Position numbers and translations under genes: made by a program
The notes under the pieces: model-generated
Seen by the model: only the letters and a program-made list of their open reading frames with translations
Databases searched by the model: none
What the model was told of the DNA's origin: nothing
NCBI GenBank assembly: GCA_937895845.1
Contig: CALBLK010000024.1
Span: forward strand, 1 to 36,392
Length of the DNA: 36,392 nucleotides
Origin: an uncultured Prevotella sp.
GTDB lineage: Bacteria; Bacteroidota; Bacteroidia; Bacteroidales; Bacteroidaceae
Reading direction: 5' to 3'
In this document: in pieces, positions 18,548 to 26,847 of the stretch
Position numbering within the stretch: the first letter of the stretch is position 1
How the letters are laid out: each line of letters begins with the position of its first letter

Positions 18548-19549
18548 TCACTTCACCTCCCAGGTGTCGTTGGTCTCAAGCAGTTCGGCAAAGTTATGGT
18601 ATTTCTTCACCTTGCTCACCTCCTCAATCTGGGCATTCACAGCCTCGTCGTAAGAGGGGGCCTCGACATCGCGAATCACACCGAGGGCCACGGGGAACCC
18701 GTGCTCGTTGTCCATCATGGCCAGCTTGAGCTGCAGGGTGTTGTCCTCGCAGTGCGCGTCGTGCACCAGCACGTCACCGAGCGTGTAGCCGTCCTTGCCT
18801 ATCTCCACCACCTTGAGCCCGAAGCCCTGCTGCACCAGTCCGTACTCGCTGTGCTCGCCAAACACGAGCCTCTCGCCGTGGCGCACGTAGATGGCGTTCT
18901 TCATGCGGCCCTCCTTCTTGTAGACGGGGTCGTAGCATCCGTTGTTGAAGATCACGCAGTTCTGCAGGATCTCGCACACCGAGGCTCCCTTGTGGTGATA
19001 GGCGGCCTTGAGCACCTCGACGGTGCCCGGGCTGTCGGTGGCCACGGCGCGGGCAAAGAAGCGCCCGCGCGCGCCAAAGCACAGCTCGGCCGGACGGAAG
19101 GGGTCTTCCACTGTGCCGTATGGGCTCGACTTGCTCACGAAGCCGCGCGGGCTGGTGGGCGAGTACTGGCCCTTGGTCAGTCCGTAGATGCGGTTGTTGA
19201 GCAGAATCATGTTGAGGTCAATGTTGCGGCGCATGGCATGGATGAAGTGGTTGCCGCCGATGGCCAGTCCGTCACCGTCGCCGCTCACCTGCCACACGGT
19301 CAGGCCGGGGTTGGCCACCTTCACGCCCGTGGCAATGGCGGCGGCGCGCCCGTGCACGGTCTGCATGGCATAGGTGTTGACATAGTAGGGCAGGCGGCTC
19401 GAGCACCCTATTCCCGAGATGACCGCGATGTCATGCGGCGCCACGCCCACCTCGGCCATGGCTTTATGCAGCGAGGCCAGGAAGAAATGGTCACCGCATC
19501 CCGGGCACCACCTCGGCTGGCCTTTTTTATAGTCCTTTGTCTCGTACAT
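18548..19549 (-). CDS. korB: 2-oxoacid:ferredoxin oxidoreductase, beta subunit (probably 2-oxoglutarate)
   Basis: A 333-residue thiamine-diphosphate-binding subunit. With the alpha subunit it oxidises a 2-oxoacid to an acyl-CoA, reducing ferredoxin. Cluster-ligand candidates are Cys15 and Cys18 (WCPGCG), Cys49 (GIGCSS) and Cys198. The ThDP motif is GDGDG at about 90-94 through the NNRIYGLT segment (118-125). The C-terminal part (about 200-333) has the usual DPVYKKEG-type extension. Start chosen at the ATG MYETKDYKKG; the frame is open further upstream but there it overlaps korA. The gap to korA is 32 bp. 2-oxoglutarate is the usual substrate for this two-subunit form in Bacteroidales, but the sequence does not exclude others. 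Confidence 0.9.
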   Translation of the reverse strand: MYETKDYKKGQPRWCPGCGDHFFLASLHKAMAEVGVAPHDIAVISGIGCSSRLPYYVNTYAMQTVHGRAAAIATGVKVANPGLTVWQVSGDGDGLAIGGNHFIHAMRRNIDLNMILLNNRIYGLTKGQYSPTSPRGFVSKSSPYGTVEDPFRPAELCFGARGRFFARAVATDSPGTVEVLKAAYHHKGASVCEILQNCVIFNNGCYDPVYKKEGRMKNAIYVRHGERLVFGEHSEYGLVQQGFGLKVVEIGKDGYTLGDVLVHDAHCEDNTLQLKLAMMDNEHGFPVALGVIRDVEAPSYDEAVNAQIEEVSKVKKYHNFAELLETNDTWEVK

Positions 19550-19581
19550 AATGTTCTTGTTTTGTTCTTGTATTACAGTTT

Positions 19582-21441
19582 TCACACGGCCTTGCCTTCC
19601 AGCAGCGCTTCCACATGCTCCACAATCTCGCTGACCACGAACGGCTGTCCCTTCACCTGGTTGAACTGGTGGGGCACAAAGCCGTCGACCTTGGCGCGCA
19701 GATAGGCGGCCAGCTGGCCGAGGTTCTGCTCGGCCACCACCACGTTCTTGTAGCGTTTGAGCACGTCGCCCGTGTTCGCCGGCAGCGGGTTGATGAACTT
19801 GAACTGGGCGAGCGCCACCTTGTGTCCGCGCTTCCGCAGTTCCTCCATGGCGGTGTAAAGGTGGCCGTAGGTGCTTCCGAAGCCCACGAGCAGCAGTTCG
19901 GCACCTTCGCTGTCTCCCTCCACCTCGAGGTCGGGCACGGGGATGCGCGCCACTTTCTCCGCCCTGAGGCGGCACATCTCGTCGTGGTTCTCGGGGTCGG
20001 TGGATATTGCTCCGGTCTTGCCGTCCTTCTCCAGTCCGCCGAGGATATGGGTGTAGCCCTCCTGTCCGGGCACTGCCCAGTAGCGGGCCTTGGTCTGCCC
20101 GTCGCGGAAATAGGGGGTGTAGCGGCCCTTCATGTCGGGCGTGGCGTAGTGGGGGTTGATGGCGGGCAGCTCGTCCATTGTGGGCAGCTTCCACGCTGCC
20201 GAGCCGTTGGCCACAAAGGCGTCGGTGAGCACGATGACGGGGGTCAGGTGCTCCAGCGCCATCTTGGCAGCCCGGTACACCGTGTCGAAGCAGTCGGCCG
20301 GGCTGGTGGCCGCAACCACCGGCATGGGGCTCTCGCCGTTGCGCCCGTAGAGGGCCAGCAGCAGGTCGGTCTGCTCGCTCTTGGTGGGCAGGCCTGTCGA
20401 GGGGCCGCCGCGCTGCACGTCGACAATCACGAGGGGCAGCTCGTCAATCACGGCCAGGTTCATGGCCTCCGACTTCAGGCAGATGCCGGGGCCAGAGGTG
20501 GAGGTCACGGCAAGGGTGCCGGCAAAGGCGGCCCCGATGGCGCTGGCGCAGCCGCTGATCTCGTCCTCGCACTGCACCGTCACCACGCCGCACGACTTGT
20601 GTTTCGACAGCTCGTGCAGGATGTCTGTGGCCGGGGTGATGGGATAGGAGCCGAGGAAGAGGCGCAGCCCGGCCTTCTCGGCGGCGGCTATCAGTCCGTA
20701 GGCCGTGGCCTTGTTGCCGGTGATGTCCATGTAGCGGCCCCTCACCTTGTGCTTCGACTCGATGCGGTAGGTGGCCGGCACGCTCGCGTGCACATTGTGC
20801 CCGTAGTCGAACCCGGCCCTCACCACCTTGATGTTGTTCTCGGCCACCTGCGGCTTCTTAGCGAACTTCTCGCGGAGAAAGCTGCTCACCAGCGACAGGT
20901 CGCGGTTGAACAGCCAGCACACAAGGCCGAGGGCGAACATATTGCGGCATTTCAGCACCGACTTGTTGTCCATTCCGCTGTCTTTCAGGCAGTCCTTCAC
21001 CATCCTGGTCACCGGGCATGCCACCACGCGGTCGGGGTCAATGCCCATCTCGCCGAGATAGTCGCCGGTGGCAAACTCCGCCTTCTCCAGGTCCTTGGGG
21101 CCGAAGCTGTCGGTGTCAATGATGATGGTGGCCTGAGGCTTGGCGTGCCTGTACTGGGTCTTGAGGGCGGCGGCGTTCATCGCCACCAGCACGTCGCACT
21201 TGTCACCGGGGGTGAACACACGCCCGGCACCGATGTGCACCTGAAACCCTGACACACCTGTGAGTGAGCCTTGCGGGGCGCGTATGTCTGCCGGGTAGTC
21301 GGGAAAGGTCGATATGCCGTTGCCCACAGTGGCCGACACCGTGGAAAAGATGTTGCCGGCCAGCTGCATTCCGTCACCGGAATCGCCCGAAAAGCGAACC
21401 ACCACTTGGTCTAACTCTTTAACTTCCAAATTTTCTCCCAT
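19582..21441 (-). CDS. korA: 2-oxoacid:ferredoxin oxidoreductase, fused gamma-alpha subunit
   Basis: A 619-residue subunit combining the gamma domain (about 10-190; RFSGDSGDGMQLAGN near the start) and the alpha/PYR domain (about 245-480; SYPITPATDILHEL, TSTSGPGICLKSEA, PLVIVDVQRGGPSTGLPTK), followed by the C-terminal domain (LLLVGFGSTYGH). It works with KorB in the cytoplasm, probably linking succinyl-CoA and 2-oxoglutarate through ferredoxin. It is the first gene of a two-gene operon with its own promoter and a roughly 100-nt leader. Confidence 0.92.
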   Translation of the reverse strand: MGENLEVKELDQVVVRFSGDSGDGMQLAGNIFSTVSATVGNGISTFPDYPADIRAPQGSLTGVSGFQVHIGAGRVFTPGDKCDVLVAMNAAALKTQYRHAKPQATIIIDTDSFGPKDLEKAEFATGDYLGEMGIDPDRVVACPVTRMVKDCLKDSGMDNKSVLKCRNMFALGLVCWLFNRDLSLVSSFLREKFAKKPQVAENNIKVVRAGFDYGHNVHASVPATYRIESKHKVRGRYMDITGNKATAYGLIAAAEKAGLRLFLGSYPITPATDILHELSKHKSCGVVTVQCEDEISGCASAIGAAFAGTLAVTSTSGPGICLKSEAMNLAVIDELPLVIVDVQRGGPSTGLPTKSEQTDLLLALYGRNGESPMPVVAATSPADCFDTVYRAAKMALEHLTPVIVLTDAFVANGSAAWKLPTMDELPAINPHYATPDMKGRYTPYFRDGQTKARYWAVPGQEGYTHILGGLEKDGKTGAISTDPENHDEMCRLRAEKVARIPVPDLEVEGDSEGAELLLVGFGSTYGHLYTAMEELRKRGHKVALAQFKFINPLPANTGDVLKRYKNVVVAEQNLGQLAAYLRAKVDGFVPHQFNQVKGQPFVVSEIVEHVEALLEGKAV

Positions 21442-21484
21442 ATCTTATTTTATATATATATGTATATATGATTAGCGGTTTGTT

Positions 21485-21506
21485 GCGGATGCTGCCCTGC
21501 ATCCGC
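21485..21506 (-). other. Hairpin in the korA leader
   Basis: GCGGATGC (21485-21492) and GCATCCGC (21499-21506) form a perfect 8-bp stem with loop TGCCCT. If transcription starts near 21541, the hairpin lies in the 5' untranslated leader, about 44 nt before the ATG. Role unknown; it does not resemble a riboswitch I can name. Confidence 0.55.
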
Positions 21507-21544
21507 TGGCACTGCTGGACTGCACCCGCAGCCGAAAGCAGGTG

Positions 21545-21575
21545 CAAAGGTCGCAAAGATTATCGTATTTGCAAA
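21545..21575 (-). promoter_or_regulatory. korAB promoter
   Basis: On the minus strand TTTG (21575-21572) is followed after 19 bp by GACCTTTG (21552-21545), five of six defined -7 positions. It sits about 100 bp before korA and after buk, so korAB can be transcribed separately from buk. Confidence 0.65.
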
Positions 21576-21652
21576 ATTTTTCCACTTAAAAGTAACAGTC
21601 TGTCATTAAAAAACAGCAGTTTAATAACACAAAGTAAGGAAAAACGAATGAT

Positions 21653-22711
21653 TCACTCATATTCTTTCAGCTGCAACTTTCCCGTGAGCACCCCGAGGGC
21701 ATTGTAGGCCAGCGACCCAATCTCGTTCTCGCCGGGCATCAGCACCGTGGGGGCAAGAAAGTCTATCTGCGGAATCAGCCTGTCCATGCAGTACTTGCTG
21801 TGGGCTATCCCGCCGGTCAGCACGATGGCGTCTTCCTGTCCTTGCAGGCTCACGTGCATGGCCCCTATCTGCTTGGCCACGGTGTAGAGCATCGCGCTGA
21901 GTGCCGCGCGGTCGGGCTCCTCGCCTTCCCCGGCCCTGCGGGCAATGGTTATCATGTCGTTGGTGCCGGTATAGGCCATCAGTCCGCCGTGACCGTGAAT
22001 CATCCGCTTCACCTGCCTCGCGGTGTACTTACCGCTGAAGCAGAGGTCGACCAGCTGCCCGGCGGGCAGCGTTCCGGCACGCTCGGTGGAGAAAGGGCCC
22101 TCGCCGTCAAGGGCGTTGTTCACGTCGATGACCCTGCCCAGGCAGTGGGCGCTCACCGAGATGCCGCCGCCCATGTGGGCCACAATGAGCCTCATGTCCT
22201 CGTAGGCGCGGCCCACCGTGGCGGCATACTGCCGCGACACGGCCTTGCTGTTGAGCGCATGGAACACCGACTTGCGATGCATCCCGGGAATGCCGGTAAA
22301 CCGGGCCTCGTCTTTCAGCTCGTCGACCACCACCGGGTCGGCGATAAAGGCCGGGCAGCCGCACTCGCGCGCCAGCTCGTCGGCCAGCAGTGCGCCAAGG
22401 TTGCAGGCGTGGTCCATCTCGGCATGGCGCAGGTCGTCTATCATCCTGGCGTTCACACGGTACACGCCGCCTGGCAGCGGCTTGAGCAGTCCGCCACGCG
22501 CAATCACCGCGTCAAAGGCAACGGGCACGCCGCCCTCGGCCAGGCGGCGGCGCACAAAGTCCATGCGGTAGTCATACTGCTCCATGGTGTGATGAAAGCG
22601 GGCCAGCTCCTTGCCGGGATGGTGGGCGCCCGACATCCACACGGGAGCGCTGTCGCTGTACACGGCCAGCTTGGTCGAGGTGGAACCGGGGTTGATAATC
22701 AATATTTTCAT
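21653..22711 (-). CDS. buk: Butyrate kinase
   Basis: A 352-residue member of the acetate/butyrate kinase family, converting butyryl phosphate and ADP to butyrate and ATP (or the reverse). The phosphate-binding N-terminus (INPGSTSTK, residues 6-14), the HMGGGISV segment (about 179-186), LDGEGPFSTERAG, and the C-terminal LTGGIAHSK all fit the butyrate kinase branch. Length is normal. A phosphotransbutyrylase gene (ptb), its usual partner, is not beside it: the next gene upstream encodes a small peptide. Branched-chain substrates such as isobutyryl phosphate are possible. The product acts in the cytoplasm. Confidence 0.93.
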   Translation of the reverse strand: MKILIINPGSTSTKLAVYSDSAPVWMSGAHHPGKELARFHHTMEQYDYRMDFVRRRLAEGGVPVAFDAVIARGGLLKPLPGGVYRVNARMIDDLRHAEMDHACNLGALLADELARECGCPAFIADPVVVDELKDEARFTGIPGMHRKSVFHALNSKAVSRQYAATVGRAYEDMRLIVAHMGGGISVSAHCLGRVIDVNNALDGEGPFSTERAGTLPAGQLVDLCFSGKYTARQVKRMIHGHGGLMAYTGTNDMITIARRAGEGEEPDRAALSAMLYTVAKQIGAMHVSLQGQEDAIVLTGGIAHSKYCMDRLIPQIDFLAPTVLMPGENEIGSLAYNALGVLTGKLQLKEYE

Positions 22712-22752
22712 GCGTCGTTCGTTTTCACTTGCGCTCAGACTGCCATTCGCCG

Positions 22753-22906
22753 CTATTTTCTACAAAAACAGTGCAAACCGAACGCAATAAAGCTTGCTTT
22801 AATTGCTAAGGTGCAGCCTATTTTCTACAAAAATAGTGCAAACCGAACGCAATAAAGCTTGCTTTAATTGCTAAGGTGCAGCCTAATTTCTACAAAGATA
22901 GTATAA
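22753..22906. repeat. 65-bp tandem repeat (2.4 copies) upstream of buk
   Basis: Copy 1 (22753-22817) and copy 2 (22818-22882) are nearly identical; copy 3 begins at 22883 and fades after about 24 bp. Each has a minus-strand -7-like box: TGTTTTTG (22770-22763), TATTTTTG (22835-22828) and TATCTTTG (22900-22893). Each full copy also has an imperfect inverted repeat, GCAATAAAGC/GCTTTAATTGC. None has a convincing TTTG at -33. The array dominates the 373-bp gap between buk and the small peptide gene; a short direct repeat (ACCGTTTCG, twice near 22990-23015) and the stem-loop below fill the rest. Confidence 0.85.
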
Positions 22907-23026
22907 AAATTCGATTAAGCGCGTAAAAAGGACAAATCTTTGCGCTTTTCCCCCTGAGTGTGACGACCGTGCAACAGGCGCGCGCCGACCGTTTCGGGTT
23001 CGGGCTACCGTTTCGTGTTCAAGCAG

Positions 23027-23060
23027 CAGGGACTGTGCGCAATGCTGCGCACAGTCCCTG
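23027..23060 (-). terminator. Strong stem-loop after the small peptide gene, putative terminator
   Basis: CAGGGACTGTGCGCA (23027-23041) pairs perfectly with 23046-23060 over a 4-base loop. It starts 24 bp after the stop codon of the peptide gene. No T run follows on the minus strand, so termination efficiency cannot be judged. Confidence 0.55.
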
Positions 23061-23084
23061 TCACACAAAATAATCAAACTAAAT

Positions 23085-23279
23085 TCAGTCCTCGTCAGAG
23101 TTCCAAAGACCGCCTGTGTGGCCTTTGGCGTCGGCTTCCGAGGGCACGGGGGCGTCGCTGTCAGCCAGACCGATGCCTGCGTTGCCTCCCACACTGCTTA
23201 TTGAAGCCGTGTTGAGCATCAGCTCGTCCGCACAGCTCACCGCTGCGATGGCGGGCGCGATATACTGTCTCTTCTTCAT
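23085..23279 (-). CDS. Small acidic-tailed peptide, function unknown
   Basis: A 64-residue product. It begins MKKRQYIAPAI, a start seen in many short unassigned Bacteroidales proteins (K-rich, then YIxP), continues through ADELML, has a Gly-Gly at residues 31-32, and ends in an acidic WNSDED tail. I recognise the pattern but know no established function. The ATG lies 10 bp after the stop of the large secreted protein, so the two are probably co-transcribed, and a strong stem-loop follows. A cleaved peptide (after the Gly-Gly) is one possibility; the leader does not match the standard double-glycine consensus well. Confidence 0.65.
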   Translation of the reverse strand: MKKRQYIAPAIAAVSCADELMLNTASISSVGGNAGIGLADSDAPVPSEADAKGHTGGLWNSDED

Positions 23280-23289
23280 AGTTGTTGTT

Positions 23290-25920
23290 TTATTTGATGA
23301 TAACTTTTTTGTTGTTGTTAATGTAAAGTCCCTTGGGCGCGCCGCTGCGGCTCACACGCTGGCCGCTCACTGTCCACAGCTCACTGCCGGAAGCCCGCTC
23401 CACCAGCACGCCGCCGATGGCTGTGGCCTCGTTGTCACCGATGAAGAAGCGGGCCACCTTGGCGGCCTGGTTGTCGCCGTTGGGCGCGATGTAGGCACGG
23501 GTGCCTTTCAGCGTGGTCTTGCCTTCTGAGCGGTACAGCTTGCCGCCGCTGATGAAGTATGCGCCGGCCGGCACGGTGCTGCTGGCAACATAGGTGCCCA
23601 CCAGGCTGAAGTTGGTGCCTGCAGCCTTGGCCTCGGCTCCGTTCAGGGCCTTGATGGTGCGGCCTTCAAAGGTGTACTCTGTGCCGGCCTGCGAGGTTTT
23701 CAGCAGCACGGGAGTGTTGGCTGCGATGGCAGCTGTGGCGGCTATGTCGAACTTCACGGTAGCCTGTGTGGCGTCTTCGCTGCTCTCGCTGAACAGGGCC
23801 ACCTGCGCGTCGCTGCCAAAGGCAGCCTTGGTTTCGCCGTCGGTCAGGTCAAACGGCAGCACAAGGGTGTTCCATGCGCCGGCCTTGATGGTGCGCTTCA
23901 GCGTCACCTTGGCATTCTCCACGTCGTTGGCCACACTGAAGTCGGCGGCCTCGCTCACGGTCACGGGGATGCTGCTGCCATAGTAATAGAGGCGGAAGTT
24001 GTCAAAGAGTGTCCATCCTTGTGTGGTCTTGGTGCCGGTGAAGCCCATCTTCAAGTCGCCGTCTACGCTGGTCAGAATCTCGTTTTCATACATACCCTTG
24101 TCGAAATAAAGGCTGGCGCCAAGCATTCCGTTGGGATGGTAGTGACCGTCGGCATCCTTGTAGTCGCGCCAGGCAGCGACACTTTCGTTGGCCTCGGTGG
24201 CCAGCGCCTCGGTGGAGTGCTCGGACATCACGTTCTTAATCTTCGTCTTCCCACTGTTGATATAGATATAGGTGTCAATCACATCCGTTCCGTTCTTCCA
24301 TGCCGTGTAGGCCTCATCATTGCCTCCGGGGCGCAGGAAGGCCTGCACCTTCAGCTTGTAGTTGCCCTTGGGCATGCCGGTGAGGGTCTGGCTGAAGTCA
24401 AATGTCTTCTCATAGTACTCTGCGTTCTTGCCGGTTTCGCTGTAACCGGGGGCTACGTTGTAAGTCCATCCGTCGGTGGCATTGCTGTCAAACGAGGGGT
24501 TGGCAATCAGGGCGGTGAGGTCGAAGCACTTCCCGTCGTTGATGTCAACGCTGCTGATAAAGGTCTTCATGGCCGTGATCATAGGCTCGGACTGCCGGGC
24601 GATTGCTTCCGCGGTGGCACACGCTTGCACTGCGCTCACCGCAGCGGCCACGGCGTTGTCAAAGGTTGCCTTGGCACTGTTACGGTCTTTGTAAACCTCC
24701 TGGGCGGCAATGGCCTCCACCTTGTCCTTGGTGGCATTGAAAGCGGCCAGGGCGCCGGGCACGGCGTTAGTCGTAGCGACGGCTGCCTTCACGGCTTCAA
24801 TGGCAGCCACATACTCGGCCGAAGTTTCGCAGGTCTTGCCATCATACTCGTCTATCGTCTTTTGCAAGGCATCCGCGGCTGCCTTTGTCAATGCCGACTG
24901 GTCAACGGCCTTGGCAACAGCCACCTGTTTTTCAAGATTCTGTTTGAAAACATCAAGCAGGGCACCCTTGCCATAGTAGGTCAGCGAGAAGTTGTCAAAC
25001 ACCGTCCAGTCCATATTCTTGACGAGTGTGCGCTTGATTCCCACGGTGAGACTGCCGCTCTCCAAGGCCACCAAGCCCGTGGTGTTGCCGTCATACTGGG
25101 CGATGTTGTCAAGGGCTGCCTTGAAATTGCCAGCAGCCTCGGTGTTGGCGAAAGGAGCCTCCACGTCGTTGGCGTAAAGGATGGTTGTGCCGTTGGTGCC
25201 AAATCCCTGCACCTTCAGCTCGTACACACCGTCCGGGGCGTCCGCTATCACCTGGTGAAAGTCAAAGGTGGTGTTCCAGAACTCGCAGCCGTAATTCGCG
25301 CGGTTTTCGTTTGCAGGCCCGCCCAAGTTCTTGTTGTTCGCTTCTACAGTCCAGCAAGAGGTGATGCGTGTGTCATTGCGCGAGAAGTCGGGTGCCTTGA
25401 TCAAGAACGTGGCGTTCATCGGACTGGCACTTGTGGCCGTGACAAGGGCCGCCACCATCTCCTCGCGCGACACGAGCTGCCACTGCTGGCCGGCTTCGCC
25501 GGAGACGGCTGCGGCAAAGCTGACCGAGGCGTCCGTTCCGGTCAAATAGCCTTCGTCCGAGGAAATGGTATAAACGTTGTCCTTGCCTTCCACAGCGGTA
25601 AAGATGTAAGCCGTGGCAGCGCCGTCAAGCCATCCGCCGGTGCTCAAGAAGTTCTTTGCGCCACCGTTGCTGAACTTTGTGTCGATGGTATAGCCTTCAC
25701 CCGAGGCCTTCAGGTCCACATCTATTCCCCAGTCGGCCGTAAGCCACCCATGGGTGCCCCATCCGGAGTTCGGATCCCCGCCGTTCAGAAATTTCTCTGT
25801 TCCCACATTGTAAAGATAGTAGGTGCCTTCAGCGACGGACTGTCCTGTCCATGCGCCGGCCTCAGACCACGCGCCGAAGCAGACTGCCACGCCGGCAATC
25901 AATTGTTGTAGTTTTCTCAT
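23290..25920 (-). CDS. Large secreted adhesin-like protein with type IX-like C-terminal sorting motif
   Basis: An 876-residue secreted protein from the ATG at 25920 (MRKLQQLIAG signal, GAW cleavage region); the frame is open 18 codons further but without a signal there. Residues about 28-150 look like a beta-trefoil or lectin-like module (TYYLYNVGTEKFLNGG). Two jelly-roll-like modules end in matching strands, NFSLTYYG (about 310-317) and NFRLYYYG (about 641-648). Between them an alanine-rich helical spacer (about 320-460) resembles FIVAR repeats. The end, SGQRVS...GLYINNNKKVIIK, matches the C-terminal pattern common on Prevotella surface proteins and thought to direct type IX secretion. No catalytic motif is seen. 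Likely a cell-surface binding protein. Confidence 0.75.
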   Translation of the reverse strand: MRKLQQLIAGVAVCFGAWSEAGAWTGQSVAEGTYYLYNVGTEKFLNGGDPNSGWGTHGWLTADWGIDVDLKASGEGYTIDTKFSNGGAKNFLSTGGWLDGAATAYIFTAVEGKDNVYTISSDEGYLTGTDASVSFAAAVSGEAGQQWQLVSREEMVAALVTATSASPMNATFLIKAPDFSRNDTRITSCWTVEANNKNLGGPANENRANYGCEFWNTTFDFHQVIADAPDGVYELKVQGFGTNGTTILYANDVEAPFANTEAAGNFKAALDNIAQYDGNTTGLVALESGSLTVGIKRTLVKNMDWTVFDNFSLTYYGKGALLDVFKQNLEKQVAVAKAVDQSALTKAAADALQKTIDEYDGKTCETSAEYVAAIEAVKAAVATTNAVPGALAAFNATKDKVEAIAAQEVYKDRNSAKATFDNAVAAAVSAVQACATAEAIARQSEPMITAMKTFISSVDINDGKCFDLTALIANPSFDSNATDGWTYNVAPGYSETGKNAEYYEKTFDFSQTLTGMPKGNYKLKVQAFLRPGGNDEAYTAWKNGTDVIDTYIYINSGKTKIKNVMSEHSTEALATEANESVAAWRDYKDADGHYHPNGMLGASLYFDKGMYENEILTSVDGDLKMGFTGTKTTQGWTLFDNFRLYYYGSSIPVTVSEAADFSVANDVENAKVTLKRTIKAGAWNTLVLPFDLTDGETKAAFGSDAQVALFSESSEDATQATVKFDIAATAAIAANTPVLLKTSQAGTEYTFEGRTIKALNGAEAKAAGTNFSLVGTYVASSTVPAGAYFISGGKLYRSEGKTTLKGTRAYIAPNGDNQAAKVARFFIGDNEATAIGGVLVERASGSELWTVSGQRVSRSGAPKGLYINNNKKVIIK

Positions 25921-25971
25921 TATTGCATAAAATTGGTTAATAGAACTGACGTTAGTAGTTGATTTTGGCCA

Positions 25972-26008
25972 CAAAGATATGAAAGAAGGCTAAAAATCAC
26001 CCCCCCCC
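25972..26008 (-). promoter_or_regulatory. Promoter of the secreted protein, with a run of nine G at -33
   Basis: On the minus strand TATCTTTG (25979-25972) matches TAnnTTTG exactly. The run of nine G (26008-26000; nine C on the plus strand) begins exactly 20 bp upstream, where the -33 element should be. A start near 25968 gives a leader of about 47 nt. The homopolymer may make this promoter length-variable. Confidence 0.6.
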
Positions 26009-26128
26009 GAAAGTTAATTAAGCATAAAATGGAAAACTTTTGTCCAACGTTCGGTTCCCCGCTGCAACTCGTGTCTGACAATACATTGGAAACCTGCGTC
26101 AGAAAAGAAAAATCCTGCCAGCAGCGGG

Positions 26129-26761
26129 TCAGTCCTTTACGCGGATGAGGGTCAGTCCGTCGCGCAGGGGGAGGACAACCACCTCGAGCCGCGGGTCGGC
26201 GGCCACGGCATCGTTGAATTTCCGGATGCCTGCGGTCTGCGGGTCGCGGTCGTATCCGGGGTCGGTCACATGGCCGTCCCACAGGGTGTTGTCAGCCAGG
26301 ACGAACCCCCCGGGCCGCACAAGGGGCAGCAGCGCCTCGAAGGTTTCCAGGTAGGTGCGCTTGTCGCCGTCGATGAACACCATGTCGAACGTGACGCCCA
26401 GCTTAGGGGCCTCCACGGTGGCGTCGCCGATGGTGAACACGATGCGGTCGGCCACTGGCGAGTGCGCTATCCACGGGCGGGTGAACTCCTCCTGCTCGTC
26501 GTTGATCTCAAAGGTGTACACCTTTCCGCCCGGCGCGAGACCCTCGGCCATGCAGATGGCGCTGTAGCCGCTGAACGTTCCCACCTCGAGGATGTTCCGG
26601 GGCCTTATCATCTGCACGAGCATCTTGAGCAGCCTCCCTTGCAGGTGGCCGCTGGCCATGCGCCCGTGCAGCAGGTAGATGTTGGTGGCGCGGTAGAGCC
26701 GGTAGAGGTAGTCGCCCTCGGGCTCGATGTGCTTGAGAATATAAGGCAGGCAGTTGTCCAC
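26129..26761 (-). CDS. Class I SAM-dependent O-methyltransferase (catechol-type family)
   Basis: About 210 residues in the Methyltransf_3 family. Visible motifs: RMASGHLQGRLL, the SAM-binding ILEVGTFSGYSA, VFIDGDKR (metal/SAM Asp region) and LADNTLWDG. These predict transfer of a methyl group from SAM to a hydroxyl; the substrate is unknown. No ATG is available in frame near the expected N-terminus: I chose GTG at 26761 (product MDNCLPYILKHI, which matches where relatives begin); TTG at 26779 is the alternative. It follows aroQ by 86 bp and may share its transcript. Confidence 0.85.
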   Translation of the reverse strand: MDNCLPYILKHIEPEGDYLYRLYRATNIYLLHGRMASGHLQGRLLKMLVQMIRPRNILEVGTFSGYSAICMAEGLAPGGKVYTFEINDEQEEFTRPWIAHSPVADRIVFTIGDATVEAPKLGVTFDMVFIDGDKRTYLETFEALLPLVRPGGFVLADNTLWDGHVTDPGYDRDPQTAGIRKFNDAVAADPRLEVVVLPLRDGLTLIRVKD

Positions 26762-26847
26762 AGTCGCTTGTTTATGCAATGATGCGCGCCGCCGCAAGGC
26801 TGGCGCCGGCGTGGTCCGGCGGTGCCGGCGGGGGCTGTCGCGCCCGG

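Noticed and set aside
19615..21252. 545-codon frame opposite korA
   Set aside because: Shadow frame in GC-rich sequence; no recognisable motif, and korA on the other strand is certain.
21442..21545. Riboswitch in the korA leader
   Set aside because: Only one simple hairpin; no known aptamer pattern recognised.
22753..22906. CRISPR or integron attachment array
   Set aside because: The whole 65-bp unit is repeated including the inner part, with only 2.4 copies and no integrase or cas gene nearby.
24019..25911. 630-codon frame opposite the secreted protein
   Set aside because: Composition typical of a shadow frame; no start context or domain.
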